The notes under the pieces: model-generated
Database searches by the model: none
Seen by the model: the letters and a program-made list of their open reading frames with translations, nothing else
What the model was told of the DNA's origin: nothing
In this document: in pieces, positions 50,361 through 58,472 of the stretch
Position numbering within the stretch: the first letter of the stretch is position 1
How the letters are laid out: each line of letters starts with the position of its first letter
Program-made: the position numbers and the translations under genes
From: a virus
Length of the DNA stretch: 64,000 nucleotides
Virus record (IMG/VR): IMGVR_UViG_3300032236_000443
Coordinates: 1-64,000 of that record
Reading direction: 5' to 3' (one strand)

Positions 50361-51110
50361 TTAACCGAACAGTCCCTGACCACGGTTGCTGGCTGCAGTG
50401 CCAAGTAGTTTGGCTCTTTGTTTCGCATAGTCTGCCAATGACATATCCCTGATTGAATCAGGTGTGTACGATTTTTGTTCCGAGTCATTATCGAGGGGTC
50501 CTGAAGCAGGAGCGGTAACACGTGCTCCTACCATTGATTGCTTTGCATTAGCAGTTGCCTGCTGAACATCCTGCATAATTCCTGCAGACTTGTCCTTGAG
50601 CGTTGCAATGCTTTGCTCAATTTCTTCTTGGCTGTTACCGTTAACAAGGTCAATGAGTTGAGGGACAATGCTGTCACGCTCTTCCTCAATACGCTGTGAA
50701 CGATACGCCATCAAATCTTGGAACTGACGTTCTCTTTCAAGGAGGGCAAAAGCCTTTTCTCTCTCAAGACGCTCGGACTCTAACTGAGTCTGCCATTCTT
50801 GCTCCTTCTTAGAAAGGAGTTCCTTGACGGAGAGTTCTTCTTCTTCTTTTGCTTTCGCTTTTGCAATACGCTCTGCTTCTTTTGCAGCACGCTTTGCTTC
50901 TTTTTCTGCTTGACGAGCGGCTTCTTCTGCTTGAGCCTTCTTTAGTGACTCAAGTTCTTGAGCCATCTTTTCCATCTGAGGATATAACTTAGCCTTCTCC
51001 TGTGCACGAGCCTTTGCAAGGTCGTCAGCAGTAAAGCCAGGCATAGTTGTCTCACTCACTTCCGAAACTTCAGCAACTGCTGGAGTCTCAATTACTTGGT
51101 TTTCATCCAT
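50361..51110 (-). CDS. Capsid scaffold protein
   Basis: 249 aa from the ATG at 51110 (AGGTGA site; a GTG at 51119 is an alternative). Residues about 30-140 are a highly charged coiled coil (KMAQELESLKKAQAEEAARQ, KEAKRAAKEAERIAKAKAKE). A C-terminal basic helix ends RGQGLFG and probably binds the capsid protein. No protease motif was seen. Size, composition and position directly before the major capsid gene are typical of scaffolds. Confidence 0.82.
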   Translation of the reverse strand: MDENQVIETPAVAEVSEVSETTMPGFTADDLAKARAQEKAKLYPQMEKMAQELESLKKAQAEEAARQAEKEAKRAAKEAERIAKAKAKEEEELSVKELLSKKEQEWQTQLESERLEREKAFALLERERQFQDLMAYRSQRIEEERDSIVPQLIDLVNGNSQEEIEQSIATLKDKSAGIMQDVQQATANAKQSMVGARVTAPASGPLDNDSEQKSYTPDSIRDMSLADYAKQRAKLLGTAASNRGQGLFG

Positions 51111-51166
51111 TGTAATCACCTATTTTTCTTATGTCGTTGTCCAAATGCCTTGCGGCGTGCCACTGA

Positions 51167-51197
51167 GTTATAATGAGATAATTGCATATCATTTCAA
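51167..51197 (-). promoter_or_regulatory. Candidate sigma70-like promoter for scaffold-capsid
   Basis: On the minus strand TTGAAA (51197-51192) is followed by 19 bases and TATAAC (51172-51167), about 55 bases before the scaffold start. The spacing is 2 bases longer than optimal. The 128-base gap between portal and scaffold otherwise holds only the hairpin at 51215-51234. Confidence 0.35.
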
Positions 51198-51214
51198 CGC
51201 ATTTGTCTCGTTAT

Positions 51215-51234
51215 ATTCTGATGTTTATCAGAAT
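51215..51234. terminator. Hairpin between portal and scaffold genes
   Basis: A perfect 8-bp stem ATTCTGAT/ATCAGAAT with a 4-base loop, AT-rich. Its placement before the candidate promoter and the scaffold suggests attenuation of read-through towards scaffold or capsid, with a restart from the promoter. Weak stem, so the role is tentative. Confidence 0.4.
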
Positions 51235-51238
51235 TCTT

Positions 51239-52975
51239 TTATTCCTTGTCTACAGTTCTCCTCTGTGGAATTTTCGTTCCATAGGCGTCAGTGACAAGTT
51301 TGTTTCGTATTTCTGCCTCAGCCATCTTTTCAGTATTCATCATCTGTTGGTTGGCTGGGTCCATAGCGTTTTCAGGAGTTTCTGGTCCAGACATTCCATC
51401 GCCTAGAACATCTCCATCACCCATCGCTTGTGGTTGCATTGGAATTGCAGAGTTGCCATCAGGACCAGGCATCATGCCTGTCATATCCATAATAGCCTTC
51501 TGAATCTGAATCTTTACTAGTTGCAAAGCACCATCTGCTTGTGCATCTGCCATGAGTTCGTCACGGATTTCGTTCAACTTCTCTTCTGGGAATTCCTCAC
51601 CAAGAGTACGAAGTGCACCTTCCTTAGACTCAAGTCCCATTCCAAGTTTTGTCTGAATTTCGTTCAAAACAATCAACTTATCCAAAGGAAGAGGTTGTGG
51701 GAACTGTGCGTAGTTCATGAATGAGATTGGGTCATTAGGGTCAAGTTGTGGTAACTGACCTTCCTTGATTGGACCATCTACATCAGGGTTGTAAATCATT
51801 GTCTCTGGCTCTTTAAAGAAGAGGGTACGAAGAGCGAGTTCGTTAATCTTCTCAAGACCCTTGCCATATTGTGCTACTTTTTGAGAGTAACGGTTCATCA
51901 ATGGCTGATACTGAATAGAAAGAGCAACACCAGAGGTGTTAGAGATAGGTTGAACTTGACCCAGTGCGGTTTCTGGGATGTTCATGATTTCGTGCATAGA
52001 ACGCTTCAAGAGTTCTAGGTACTGTAAAGCACCAGAAATTCCTGCAGCACCTCCCTCAAGGTTGAAGACTTGAGCATCTTTTGGAAGACCGCCCCAAACC
52101 TTCTTTGCACCCTTTTCGAGATTAGAGGCTTTTGCACCAACAATAACTGTCACAGGGGAAGCGTGATAGTTAATGATGTCTGCAACGTCAGTTGATATTT
52201 CATTGTATGAGCGGTTTAGTGTGATGATGTCGTGTGCGTCTGCGAGACCCCACGGTGAACCTGAAACAGGAACATTAGGAATGTGAACCACTGGAATAAG
52301 ACCAAGTGGATTCGGACGAGAATCAATCAACTCATCGTTGATGTATTCCTCGATTGTGTCGTCAGTAAGAATTTCAGTGTAAGTAAATACTTGGCGAGTA
52401 CCTTCTAGAGATGTACCCCAGAAACGGTACTTCTGCTTGAAACGTAGCAAACGTGTACGGTCATGTGGGTGGAACTCAGGGAAACAGAACGATGAGTTCA
52501 TTGGAAGAATACGAACACGACCTGGATGTTCTCCACCAGCAGAGTCTTGCCATGGTTCTTCATAAGCAATCTTGACGAATACATCGCCAGTGATTCCGCC
52601 TTGCTGTGCCATTTCAAGAAGCACACGCATCTTGTCGTTATCTACTTCCCAGATACGCTCTAAGCGGTCTGGAACGATTGCTTCCGTTGCTTTGGGGGAA
52701 CGGAAGTGAATCCCCTTGCCGAAAGTAAAGCGGGCTAGAAAGTCGTTGAATGCACGGTAGTAATTAACTGTGAGTTGCATTTCGCCAGTCTCACGGCGAT
52801 AACCCCAGTGATGTCCAAGATACATCGCCCAGTTAAGTGAGTAGCGATTTAGTCGAGGACCATGTACTTCGAATTCTTCGTCAGCAAGTTCGACCAAACC
52901 AAGTGGTGAAACCGAAATGGTTAAGTCTGATGATGCAGCCCTGTATGACGGAGGACTGAAGTCCATGAATGACAT
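51239..52975 (-). CDS. Portal protein
   Basis: 578 aa. The pattern LNWAMYLGHHWGYRRETGEM-like (residues about 45-65), FTFGKGIHF, ILPMNSSFCFPEFHPHDRTR, LGLIPVVHIPNVPVSGSPWG and MHEIMNIPETALGQVQPISN followed by SGVALSIQYQPL is that of phage portals, which form the dodecameric DNA gate at one head vertex. The C-terminal third is Met/Gln-rich and acidic. The ATG at 52975 overlaps the previous stop (TAATG). Confidence 0.9.
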   Translation of the reverse strand: MSFMDFSPPSYRAASSDLTISVSPLGLVELADEEFEVHGPRLNRYSLNWAMYLGHHWGYRRETGEMQLTVNYYRAFNDFLARFTFGKGIHFRSPKATEAIVPDRLERIWEVDNDKMRVLLEMAQQGGITGDVFVKIAYEEPWQDSAGGEHPGRVRILPMNSSFCFPEFHPHDRTRLLRFKQKYRFWGTSLEGTRQVFTYTEILTDDTIEEYINDELIDSRPNPLGLIPVVHIPNVPVSGSPWGLADAHDIITLNRSYNEISTDVADIINYHASPVTVIVGAKASNLEKGAKKVWGGLPKDAQVFNLEGGAAGISGALQYLELLKRSMHEIMNIPETALGQVQPISNTSGVALSIQYQPLMNRYSQKVAQYGKGLEKINELALRTLFFKEPETMIYNPDVDGPIKEGQLPQLDPNDPISFMNYAQFPQPLPLDKLIVLNEIQTKLGMGLESKEGALRTLGEEFPEEKLNEIRDELMADAQADGALQLVKIQIQKAIMDMTGMMPGPDGNSAIPMQPQAMGDGDVLGDGMSGPETPENAMDPANQQMMNTEKMAEAEIRNKLVTDAYGTKIPQRRTVDKE

Positions 52976-53250
52976 TACTTCTTGCCTTTATCCTTCTTTG
53001 AAGACTTCTTCTTTGAGGTTGTCTCTTTATCAGTCTTGCTTAACTTTTCTGACTTCTCTTTTTCGTGCTTCTTTTTAGCAACACCCATTTTACGGTCTTG
53101 CTCTGTGGTTTCAATGAAGCGACCACCATGCTCAACATAAGTCTTGTGTACCCAGTGAGATGCTCCTGGGTTTGGATAGTTGGAGTACTTTGCTTTTGCC
53201 TGTGCGACAATCATCGCCCACATTTTGGGGTTTGCTGGTTTACTCGCCAT
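52975..53250 (-). CDS. Small basic protein between portal and terminase
   Basis: 91 aa. KPANPKMWAMIVAQAKAKYS, NPGASHWVHKTYVEHGGRF is a small conserved helical unit seen in many phages and bacteria next to head genes; the second half is Lys-rich and disordered, ending SSKKDKGKK. Unknown role. Start ATG at 53250. Confidence 0.68.
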   Translation of the reverse strand: MASKPANPKMWAMIVAQAKAKYSNYPNPGASHWVHKTYVEHGGRFIETTEQDRKMGVAKKKHEKEKSEKLSKTDKETTSKKKSSKKDKGKK

Positions 53251-53275
53251 ACTATCTCCTCTCTATAACCTAATA

Positions 53276-53297
53276 GCCCCCACACTAATGTGGGGGC
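53276..53297. terminator. GC-rich hairpin
   Basis: A perfect 9-bp stem GCCCCCACA/TGTGGGGGC with a 4-base loop, in the 67-base gap between two small genes. The following minus-strand bases (TATTAGGTTATAG) are only partly U-rich, so it is a weak terminator or processing signal. Confidence 0.55.
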
Positions 53298-53317
53298 GAC
53301 TAGATGTCTGTATGAAC

Positions 53318-53713
53318 TTAGTCGTTTACGACTGTTGCGGATGTACGTTGTTGACGTCCGCCTGAACGAGCCACTGTCTCAATTGTCTGAGCAGCGTAAT
53401 CGTTGTGAGAGCCGTGTGCGAACTCTCCGAGGAATGTTGGTGCTTCTACCCAAGCGGCAGAACCAACATGTGCACGCTCTGAAAGAGTTTCAGCAGCAGG
53501 CTTCTCGAAAACGTTTGCATTACGGTTAGGGCGTCCTGCTGCAGGAATGTAACCCTGCATCATGCCCTTCTGGAAATCGGTAGGCACATCGGTGTCTGTT
53601 GCGATTCCTTCTTCAAAGCGAAGAGGACCACGACGGACTGCGTTGTCTGCACCCTTACGCTCGTATACTTGTGGTGCACGCTCTGGAAATTGAGGTGCTG
53701 GTGAGATAGACAT
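53318..53713 (-). CDS. Unknown head-region protein
   Basis: 131 aa, Pro/Arg/Ala-rich and without clear secondary structure repeats. MSISPAPQFPERAPQVYERK, PTDFQKGMMQGYIPAAGRPN and VGSAAWVEAPTFLGEFAHGS are its clearest segments. It probably is a virion or assembly protein because it lies between terminase and portal. ATG at 53713 with AAGGAG. The 76 bases towards terminase contain nothing convincing. Confidence 0.65.
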   Translation of the reverse strand: MSISPAPQFPERAPQVYERKGADNAVRRGPLRFEEGIATDTDVPTDFQKGMMQGYIPAAGRPNRNANVFEKPAAETLSERAHVGSAAWVEAPTFLGEFAHGSHNDYAAQTIETVARSGGRQQRTSATVVND

Positions 53714-53789
53714 AGGAGTCTCCTTATTTCTTAGGGAAGGCCATTCCAGGTAATAGTTTCCTACCTTTTGCCCTACTTGTGTTGTTTAA

Positions 53790-55373
53790 CTAGAAAAAAG
53801 GATTTGAGGATGCCAGAACTTCAGGCATTACCAAAGATTCTGTCAAAGAACAGGCGATTGATAAAGAGTCCACAAAGTCATCGTGGGCATAGGCTTCATC
53901 AGGGGCGGCTACAAGAAAGTTAGGTCCCTTGAACTGAACTTCTGCATCCGTCATCTGTTGGTAGAAGCGCTTCCAAGTACGAAGTCTGCGGGTTTTTGCA
54001 TGTGCAGGCCAAGAAATCATTTCTCGTTGAATCAAGGCTTGCAAGTGCTTCCAACGCTTTGACTGTTCGGAAGGAGAAGATGTCAATGAGGATACTTCTG
54101 CTCTAGGCATAAGTAACTTTAGACGTTGCGCTACTGCGTCTCCAACACCGTTGGCATCCACTCCGATGGCAAGAACATCATAGTTCTCCAAGAAGTTAAC
54201 AATTTGAAAGTATTGTTCTTCCCAATCGTCTCCCTGCAATTCCATCCAATTCAAGATGCGGTGTTCAAAGTAGCCAAACTCATCAGGTCGGTCCCAGTCA
54301 ACCCACACAACTGTGACAACTGTTGAGTCAGTTTTACGTGCTGGGTCAATACCTACAACAACTGGTGTCTTGTGCCAAGACTTAACTAACTCAGAAGATG
54401 TATCTCCTAGTTTGTCCATAACGCTTGAGGTTACAAACATACCTCTCTCAAGCAACCACTTGCAGTTATACGACATTTGGAACTCATCAGAGTCTTCACC
54501 GATGCGAAGCATCTCTCTTTTAATGTGAGTTGCGTAGTTAGGGTTAATCTTTGCAACTTCTTTCCAGTCCCATTGGAAGTGATTTTGCCTAGAACTCTTA
54601 CCTGTTTGACGACGCTTGTTTAACTGAATAGCCTTATAGAAGTTGTTCTTAGAAGTAGTAGGTGTGCCAGTTTTAACCATAGTACCTGCGTAGTACGCAA
54701 GCATTGGAGAGATTGATTTAGAGACGGTAAAGTCATCGGCTTCTTGACACTCATCAATAACAATCAAATGGAATGACTTAGATTCAATCTTTGCACGAGG
54801 GTTAGCAGTCATCATCGTGATTGTTGAACCAGACTTCTTTAACTTAATCTGACGAGTAACGCCGCCTACACGAGCAGCAGCATCATCAATTTCTGGGTCA
54901 CCCATAATCTCGATAGCACGCTCAGAGGTAAGTCGGGTTACAGCACGACCAAAGAGTGTTTCTACCTGTCCTTCTGTAGGTGCAAATAGTCCTACCCACA
55001 AACCATCTTTAAACTTGCCAAGTAGGTCTGGGTACAGTTTTGCAAGGCGTGGAAGAAGAACCATAAGTGTGGCTACTACGTCAGCAACAGTTTCTGACTT
55101 ACCTGACTGACGTGCGGCAAGGGCTGTGATTTCTTCGCCATCGTTAATGATTACTGACTCAATGATGCGACGTGCTAATGGCTTTTGGTATGGGTGCAGG
55201 TCATGGCCTACAAGGACCTTTAAGAAGTCCATAATTTTGTCTACAAGTTTTTCAACAAACTGTTGAGACAGTTCGTCTAGTTCTTCAACTTTTTCTTCGG
55301 GTGCAGGCTCTTCATCCTGAAGGTAAAACTCAGGATTGATTTCTTCAAACTTCTCGTCGTCGTAACTATTCAT
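53790..55373 (-). CDS. terL: Large terminase subunit
   Basis: 527 aa from the ATG at 55373 (GGAG site). ATPase: Walker A AARQSGKS at residues 86-93, Walker B LIVIDE with Asp207-Glu208, coupling motif TGTP. RNase H-like nuclease: Asp in GIDPARK, Asp in GVDANGVGD, and HDDFVDSL near the C-terminus. It packages and cuts phage DNA at the portal. The small subunit was not identified with certainty. Confidence 0.95.
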   Translation of the reverse strand: MNSYDDEKFEEINPEFYLQDEEPAPEEKVEELDELSQQFVEKLVDKIMDFLKVLVGHDLHPYQKPLARRIIESVIINDGEEITALAARQSGKSETVADVVATLMVLLPRLAKLYPDLLGKFKDGLWVGLFAPTEGQVETLFGRAVTRLTSERAIEIMGDPEIDDAAARVGGVTRQIKLKKSGSTITMMTANPRAKIESKSFHLIVIDECQEADDFTVSKSISPMLAYYAGTMVKTGTPTTSKNNFYKAIQLNKRRQTGKSSRQNHFQWDWKEVAKINPNYATHIKREMLRIGEDSDEFQMSYNCKWLLERGMFVTSSVMDKLGDTSSELVKSWHKTPVVVGIDPARKTDSTVVTVVWVDWDRPDEFGYFEHRILNWMELQGDDWEEQYFQIVNFLENYDVLAIGVDANGVGDAVAQRLKLLMPRAEVSSLTSSPSEQSKRWKHLQALIQREMISWPAHAKTRRLRTWKRFYQQMTDAEVQFKGPNFLVAAPDEAYAHDDFVDSLSIACSLTESLVMPEVLASSNPFF

Positions 55374-55392
55374 TTCACTCCGTAAATAGCGA

Positions 55393-55410
55393 GACCCACT
55401 TGCGTGGGCC
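55393..55410 (-). terminator. Small hairpin before terminase
   Basis: In minus-strand RNA GGCCCAC-GCAA-GUGGGUC forms a 7-bp stem (one G-U) with a GNRA-type loop, 20 bases before the terminase ATG. No U-tract follows; it may be an RNA processing or attenuation element. Confidence 0.4.
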
Positions 55411-55454
55411 TTCGCCTGACCAAGAGAGAGGTAAAGCAAGTAAATGGTAACACA

Positions 55455-55688
55455 TTAGTTGCGTCGTCTCAACTCTTTAGCAATGGCATGGAATGCTTCT
55501 GCACCCATAACTACTTCGTCTAATAAGACGTCACTCGGATTCTTTTGCCAAGCGGTAATACACTTGCCAATCGTGTACATCGAGTGCTCCATCCACTGAA
55601 TCAAGTCGGGAGTAGAAATCTTCGCTACTCTCTTCTCTATCCGAGTCTGGGGCTGGTGTCCATCCTGCTTCTTCCGTAAAATCGTCAT
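55455..55688 (-). CDS. Small conserved protein next to terminase
   Basis: 77 aa, basic at both ends: ISTPDLIQWMEHSMYTIGKC, then ITAWQKNPSDVLLDEVVMGA and EAFHAIAKELRRR. The pattern (STPDL-x-x-W...I-x-AWQ...E-x-x-x-GAEA) is familiar from small phage proteins near terminase; function unknown, perhaps a small terminase-like or accessory protein. It overlaps the upstream gene by 158 bases in another frame. Confidence 0.65.
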   Translation of the reverse strand: MTILRKKQDGHQPQTRIEKRVAKISTPDLIQWMEHSMYTIGKCITAWQKNPSDVLLDEVVMGAEAFHAIAKELRRRN

Positions 55689-55926
55689 AAGTAACTTCCC
55701 GTGTTTCTAATGCTCCTGATAGTGCTTCTTCTTCAGTTTTTACGCCAGTCCAACGTCCACACACTAGTGCTTTGTATTTTGGCAGTCTCAGTATAAAGGG
55801 TTTTGCTGTACGGAAGGGTTCTTCAATTTCTTGTGTCCATCCACGAACAGCAACCTTATGGCCCCAATCATAGGGGAATTTAGTAACTTGAACGAATAGT
55901 GGTCCGATGTTGTGTACCTTTGGCAT
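55531..55926 (-). CDS. Unknown protein overlapping the next gene
   Basis: 131 aa: MPKVHNIGPLFVQVTKFPYD, WGHKVAVRGWTQEIEEPFRT, KYKALVCGRWTGVKTEEEAL and an acidic end (PDSDREESSEDFYSRLD...HDWQVYYRLAKESE). The last ~52 codons share DNA with the start of the gene at 55455-55688 in a different frame. Starts 1 base after the KTSC gene. Function unknown. Confidence 0.6.
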   Translation of the reverse strand: MPKVHNIGPLFVQVTKFPYDWGHKVAVRGWTQEIEEPFRTAKPFILRLPKYKALVCGRWTGVKTEEEALSGALETREVTYDDFTEEAGWTPAPDSDREESSEDFYSRLDSVDGALDVHDWQVYYRLAKESE

Positions 55927-55927
55927 C

Positions 55928-56659
55928 TTATTGTTTTATCTTCCCTGTTCCTGTTGTACCTTTTCTTAGGCTTACGCCCTTCTGATATGCACGGCTAATA
56001 GCGTACAACTTCTTACGTGTTCCAGCAGCCATACCAGCAGTATCGGCTACGCCACGAGGCTTGTAATCTAGGAAGTTATAAATGTACTTACCCTTTGAAA
56101 CAACGCCCTTAAAACTACGCCACTCATCTTCGGTAACTTCGTAATAGTTATACCAAGTACCATCTCTAAAGACTACTGTTAAAACGCCTCTCTCAGGGTC
56201 GTAGCCCGCAGCAACTGTGCGTGGGCGCTGAGTATTAGAGGTAGTTGTAGGAACGACTGTAATCTGTGCTGGAGCACTGCTTTCGCCCTCTTGTGGTCCT
56301 TTAAGACCAGGAACAATAAGTTCGCCCGACTCTTCATCTATATCGTAAGACTGACGGTAGATTGACTTATCTACATACTCACCGTTCTTATCGGTGTAAT
56401 AACCTTGCGCCTCATCAGAGACCCAAACATTTGCGCTGGTAGCAAGCGCTTCACCAGCCATGTTCTTATAAGTCTGTGGCTTATAGAACTCGCCAGCAAT
56501 CTCGTTAAGAGACCCAAATTCTCCCATTGCCGCAGCAACTGGGCGTGAACCAATAAGATTCAGTAACTCTTCGCTAGAAGGAAGTACTGGCTTACTGGAA
56601 CGAGAAGACGGTGAAGCCGTTCGTTTCCGACCGACTCCACCGCCTCTTGTACTAGCCAT
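55928..56659 (-). CDS. KTSC-domain protein
   Basis: 243 aa. Residues about 150-215 are a KTSC domain (RTVAAGYDPERGVLTVVFRD, GTWYNYYEVTEDEWRSFKGV, SKGKYIYNFLDYKPRG), a small fold seen in phage and bacterial proteins of uncertain role. The N-terminus is Ser/Arg-rich and the C-terminus is basic (GTRKKLYAISRAYQKGVSLR). It probably is a virion-associated or host-takeover protein; no catalytic site is evident. Confidence 0.7.
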   Translation of the reverse strand: MASTRGGGVGRKRTASPSSRSSKPVLPSSEELLNLIGSRPVAAAMGEFGSLNEIAGEFYKPQTYKNMAGEALATSANVWVSDEAQGYYTDKNGEYVDKSIYRQSYDIDEESGELIVPGLKGPQEGESSAPAQITVVPTTTSNTQRPRTVAAGYDPERGVLTVVFRDGTWYNYYEVTEDEWRSFKGVVSKGKYIYNFLDYKPRGVADTAGMAAGTRKKLYAISRAYQKGVSLRKGTTGTGKIKQ

Positions 56660-56664
56660 TTATA

Positions 56665-57315
56665 TTAGGAGGCTGCTGCCCAAGGAGTTGTGGTGACTGT
56701 TACACCGACTGCTACAGATGTTCCTGCTGCAGTTCCTTGTGACTTGATTGTTCCAGCAACACCAACTACTGTGCCTGAAAGACCAGTAAGTGAAAGTGCT
56801 GTTGTGGTTGTTGTAGCAACTGTGAATGTGTTAGTTGCGTTATCAACAACTGTCCAAGTACCGTTTACAGTTGCGTCAACAGATGCGACTGTAACCTTAG
56901 TTCCAATTGCATACGCTGCGCCTGCACCTGAAGCAGTAAGAACTGCAAGGCCGCCTGCTGCACGTGTGACTGCTGTAACTGTCTTAGCAGCGTTAGTTGC
57001 TGCTGTTTGTACTGAGGCAATAAGTGTTGAGTCAAGGAGTGTGTCAGTTGCGTCTGCTGTAAGTTGTCCAAGTACGTTTGGAACCTTTACATAGTCAACT
57101 CCACCAGACTGTGTGCCTGTTGTGTTAGGTGTGTAAAGAGGATAGCCATTCCAGCCATCTTCTGCAATATTGTGTGAATCCTTGGTGTAATCAAGGTTGG
57201 TTCCACCATTGTCACGGCGAACATCGTTTGGTTGTAGTGGGAAGTTACCCCATACAAAATCAACGACGACGTTTCCTTTGTCATCTACGAGATGACCGTC
57301 TTGATTTGTAGCCAT
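56665..57315 (-). CDS. Probable virion structural protein
   Basis: 216 aa. The N-terminal third (VDFVWGNFPLQPNDVRRDNG) is followed by KVPNVLGQLTADATDTLLDS, which resembles a PASTA-like or cell-wall-related element, then a Val/Thr/Ala-rich repeat region (GTKVTVASVDATVNGTWTVV, NTFTVATTTTTALSLTGLSG). Beta-rich structure suggests a head decoration or surface protein. The 93-base gap downstream contains only weak inverted repeats. Confidence 0.6.
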   Translation of the reverse strand: MATNQDGHLVDDKGNVVVDFVWGNFPLQPNDVRRDNGGTNLDYTKDSHNIAEDGWNGYPLYTPNTTGTQSGGVDYVKVPNVLGQLTADATDTLLDSTLIASVQTAATNAAKTVTAVTRAAGGLAVLTASGAGAAYAIGTKVTVASVDATVNGTWTVVDNATNTFTVATTTTTALSLTGLSGTVVGVAGTIKSQGTAAGTSVAVGVTVTTTPWAAAS

Positions 57316-57408
57316 TTTTCTTCTTTCTCTAGAGAGGTGTTATTTTCCCCATGCGCTTAGGGGAACCCTGGTATGTAGTATCCAAGACTTCTTAAAGAAT
57401 GTCAGGGT

Positions 57409-57639
57409 TTAGTCCTCACACTCATGTTCGTCTAGTTCATTTTCTAAAAGGACTTCTTCACAGTCTCTACACTTAAAGAAACGGACATCATCAAGTCCAA
57501 CGTGCAAAGAATCTGCGTGGTACTCATCTACAGCCATTTCTGGCTGAGCCAAGATTTCTGGGGGAAATGGACCTCTAGGACTATGCGCTACAGAAGGGAC
57601 TGCGTGACCTTGAACTGCAAACTTACGAATTAGAGGCAT
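57409..57639 (-). CDS. Small zinc-motif protein
   Basis: 76 aa. Pro-rich N-terminus (VPSVAHSPRGPFPPEILAQP); C-terminal CRDCEEVLLENELDEHECED contains CxxC and HxC, a likely zinc site. Function unknown. It overlaps the upstream gene by 17 bases. Confidence 0.62.
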   Translation of the reverse strand: MPLIRKFAVQGHAVPSVAHSPRGPFPPEILAQPEMAVDEYHADSLHVGLDDVRFFKCRDCEEVLLENELDEHECED

Positions 57640-57940
57640 TTTTTGTTGCGGCCTTCTTTACAGTTTTCTTAGCGGTTGTGGGAGTCGGTGTAGAATCTGT
57701 ATCAGGAGCAACATCTTCGGCAACAGGTTCTGCTGCTGGCTCCTCAACGGGAGCAGCCTCTACTACTGGAGAGGTGTAGTTTGAAATAATAGCCTTGTAA
57801 GCGTCTGTTGTAGGAAGAAGTCCTGCATTCTTACGGTCGTTTAGGAATGCTGGAAGGTGCTTATCGCAGTAGAGAATCTCTGTTCCAAGAGTAATTTGAT
57901 AGACATATAGAGCATCCGAGTTGCAGTTAGCGCAATTCAT
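57623..57940 (-). CDS. Small zinc protein with Pro/Ala/Glu tail
   Basis: 105 aa. N-terminal MNCANCNSDALYVYQITLGT then EILYCDKHLPAFLND has the pattern C-x2-C ... C-x2-H, a zinc-binding head similar to short actinobacterial proteins. The C-terminal half is Val/Pro/Glu-rich and ends in Lys-rich TAKKTVKKAATKNASNS. Unknown function. Confidence 0.65.
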   Translation of the reverse strand: MNCANCNSDALYVYQITLGTEILYCDKHLPAFLNDRKNAGLLPTTDAYKAIISNYTSPVVEAAPVEEPAAEPVAEDVAPDTDSTPTPTTAKKTVKKAATKNASNS

Positions 57941-58245
57941 TTCTTTTTCCCTTTGTTAGCAGCCTGGATTGCTGCACCCTTTTTCTTAGCGTCAGCCTTA
58001 GAGGATGCACCCCATGCTTGGAGTGATAGAAGTAGGCGAGTAGGTGAGCCATCGGGCTTACGCTCTGGTCCTGGCATATTACCCATACGAGTAAGGAATG
58101 CGCCACGACGTGGGTTATTACCAGACTTAACTGGTGCCTTTAAATCTGAACCAGGGTGAGCCTTCTCGTAAGACTTGCGACCCTTTTCGTTAAGACCGCC
58201 CTTGGAGTTCTTACCTTCTTTACGCTGCCATGCTTCGCTTGCCAT
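57937..58245 (-). CDS. DUF6321-like small basic protein
   Basis: 102 aa from the ATG at 58245 (TAATG overlap with the upstream stop). AWQRKEGKNSKGGLNEKGRK, SYEKAHPGSDLKAPVKSGNN and PRRGAFLTRMGNMPGPERKP, then SLQAWGASSKADAKKKG match the DUF6321 pattern found in phages and bacteria. It is conserved and basic, with unknown function; possibly a nucleic-acid or virion protein. Confidence 0.75.
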   Translation of the reverse strand: MASEAWQRKEGKNSKGGLNEKGRKSYEKAHPGSDLKAPVKSGNNPRRGAFLTRMGNMPGPERKPDGSPTRLLLSLQAWGASSKADAKKKGAAIQAANKGKKK

Positions 58246-58469
58246 TACCACATCACCCCGTGACTAAATTGATTTGGATTAAGAATATCTGCGCCACCAG
58301 TCATTGGACCAGGTGTACTCATCTGCGATTCTAACCAATATGCTGGTGGTTGCATCCCAAAGTTACGGACAATTTGTCCTTCTACAACAGTCGCTGAGTT
58401 CATAGCGCCTACTACTCCGTCATTGAAGTTGGAGTATGCTCCATCAGTTCTGTTTAGCGCTACTGGCAT
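58245..58469 (-). CDS. Unknown small protein with NPNQFS motif
   Basis: 74 aa: MPVALNRTDGAYSNFNDGVV, GAMNSATVVEGQIVRNFGMQ and the end ADILNPNQFSHGVMW. Not recognised. The C-terminal LNPNQFS also occurs at the N-terminus of the LysM protein at 29091. Coupled to the DUF6321-like gene. Confidence 0.6.
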   Translation of the reverse strand: MPVALNRTDGAYSNFNDGVVGAMNSATVVEGQIVRNFGMQPPAYWLESQMSTPGPMTGGADILNPNQFSHGVMW

Positions 58470-58472
58470 AAA

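Noticed and set aside
53714-53789. Tiny frame ending MAFPKK between terminase and the next gene
   Set aside because: Only six codons from its ATG and no ribosome site; likely chance.
57316-57408. Inverted repeats CCCC/GGGG and AACCCTG/CAGGGTT
   Set aside because: The stems are short or far apart with no U-tract; not enough for a terminator call.
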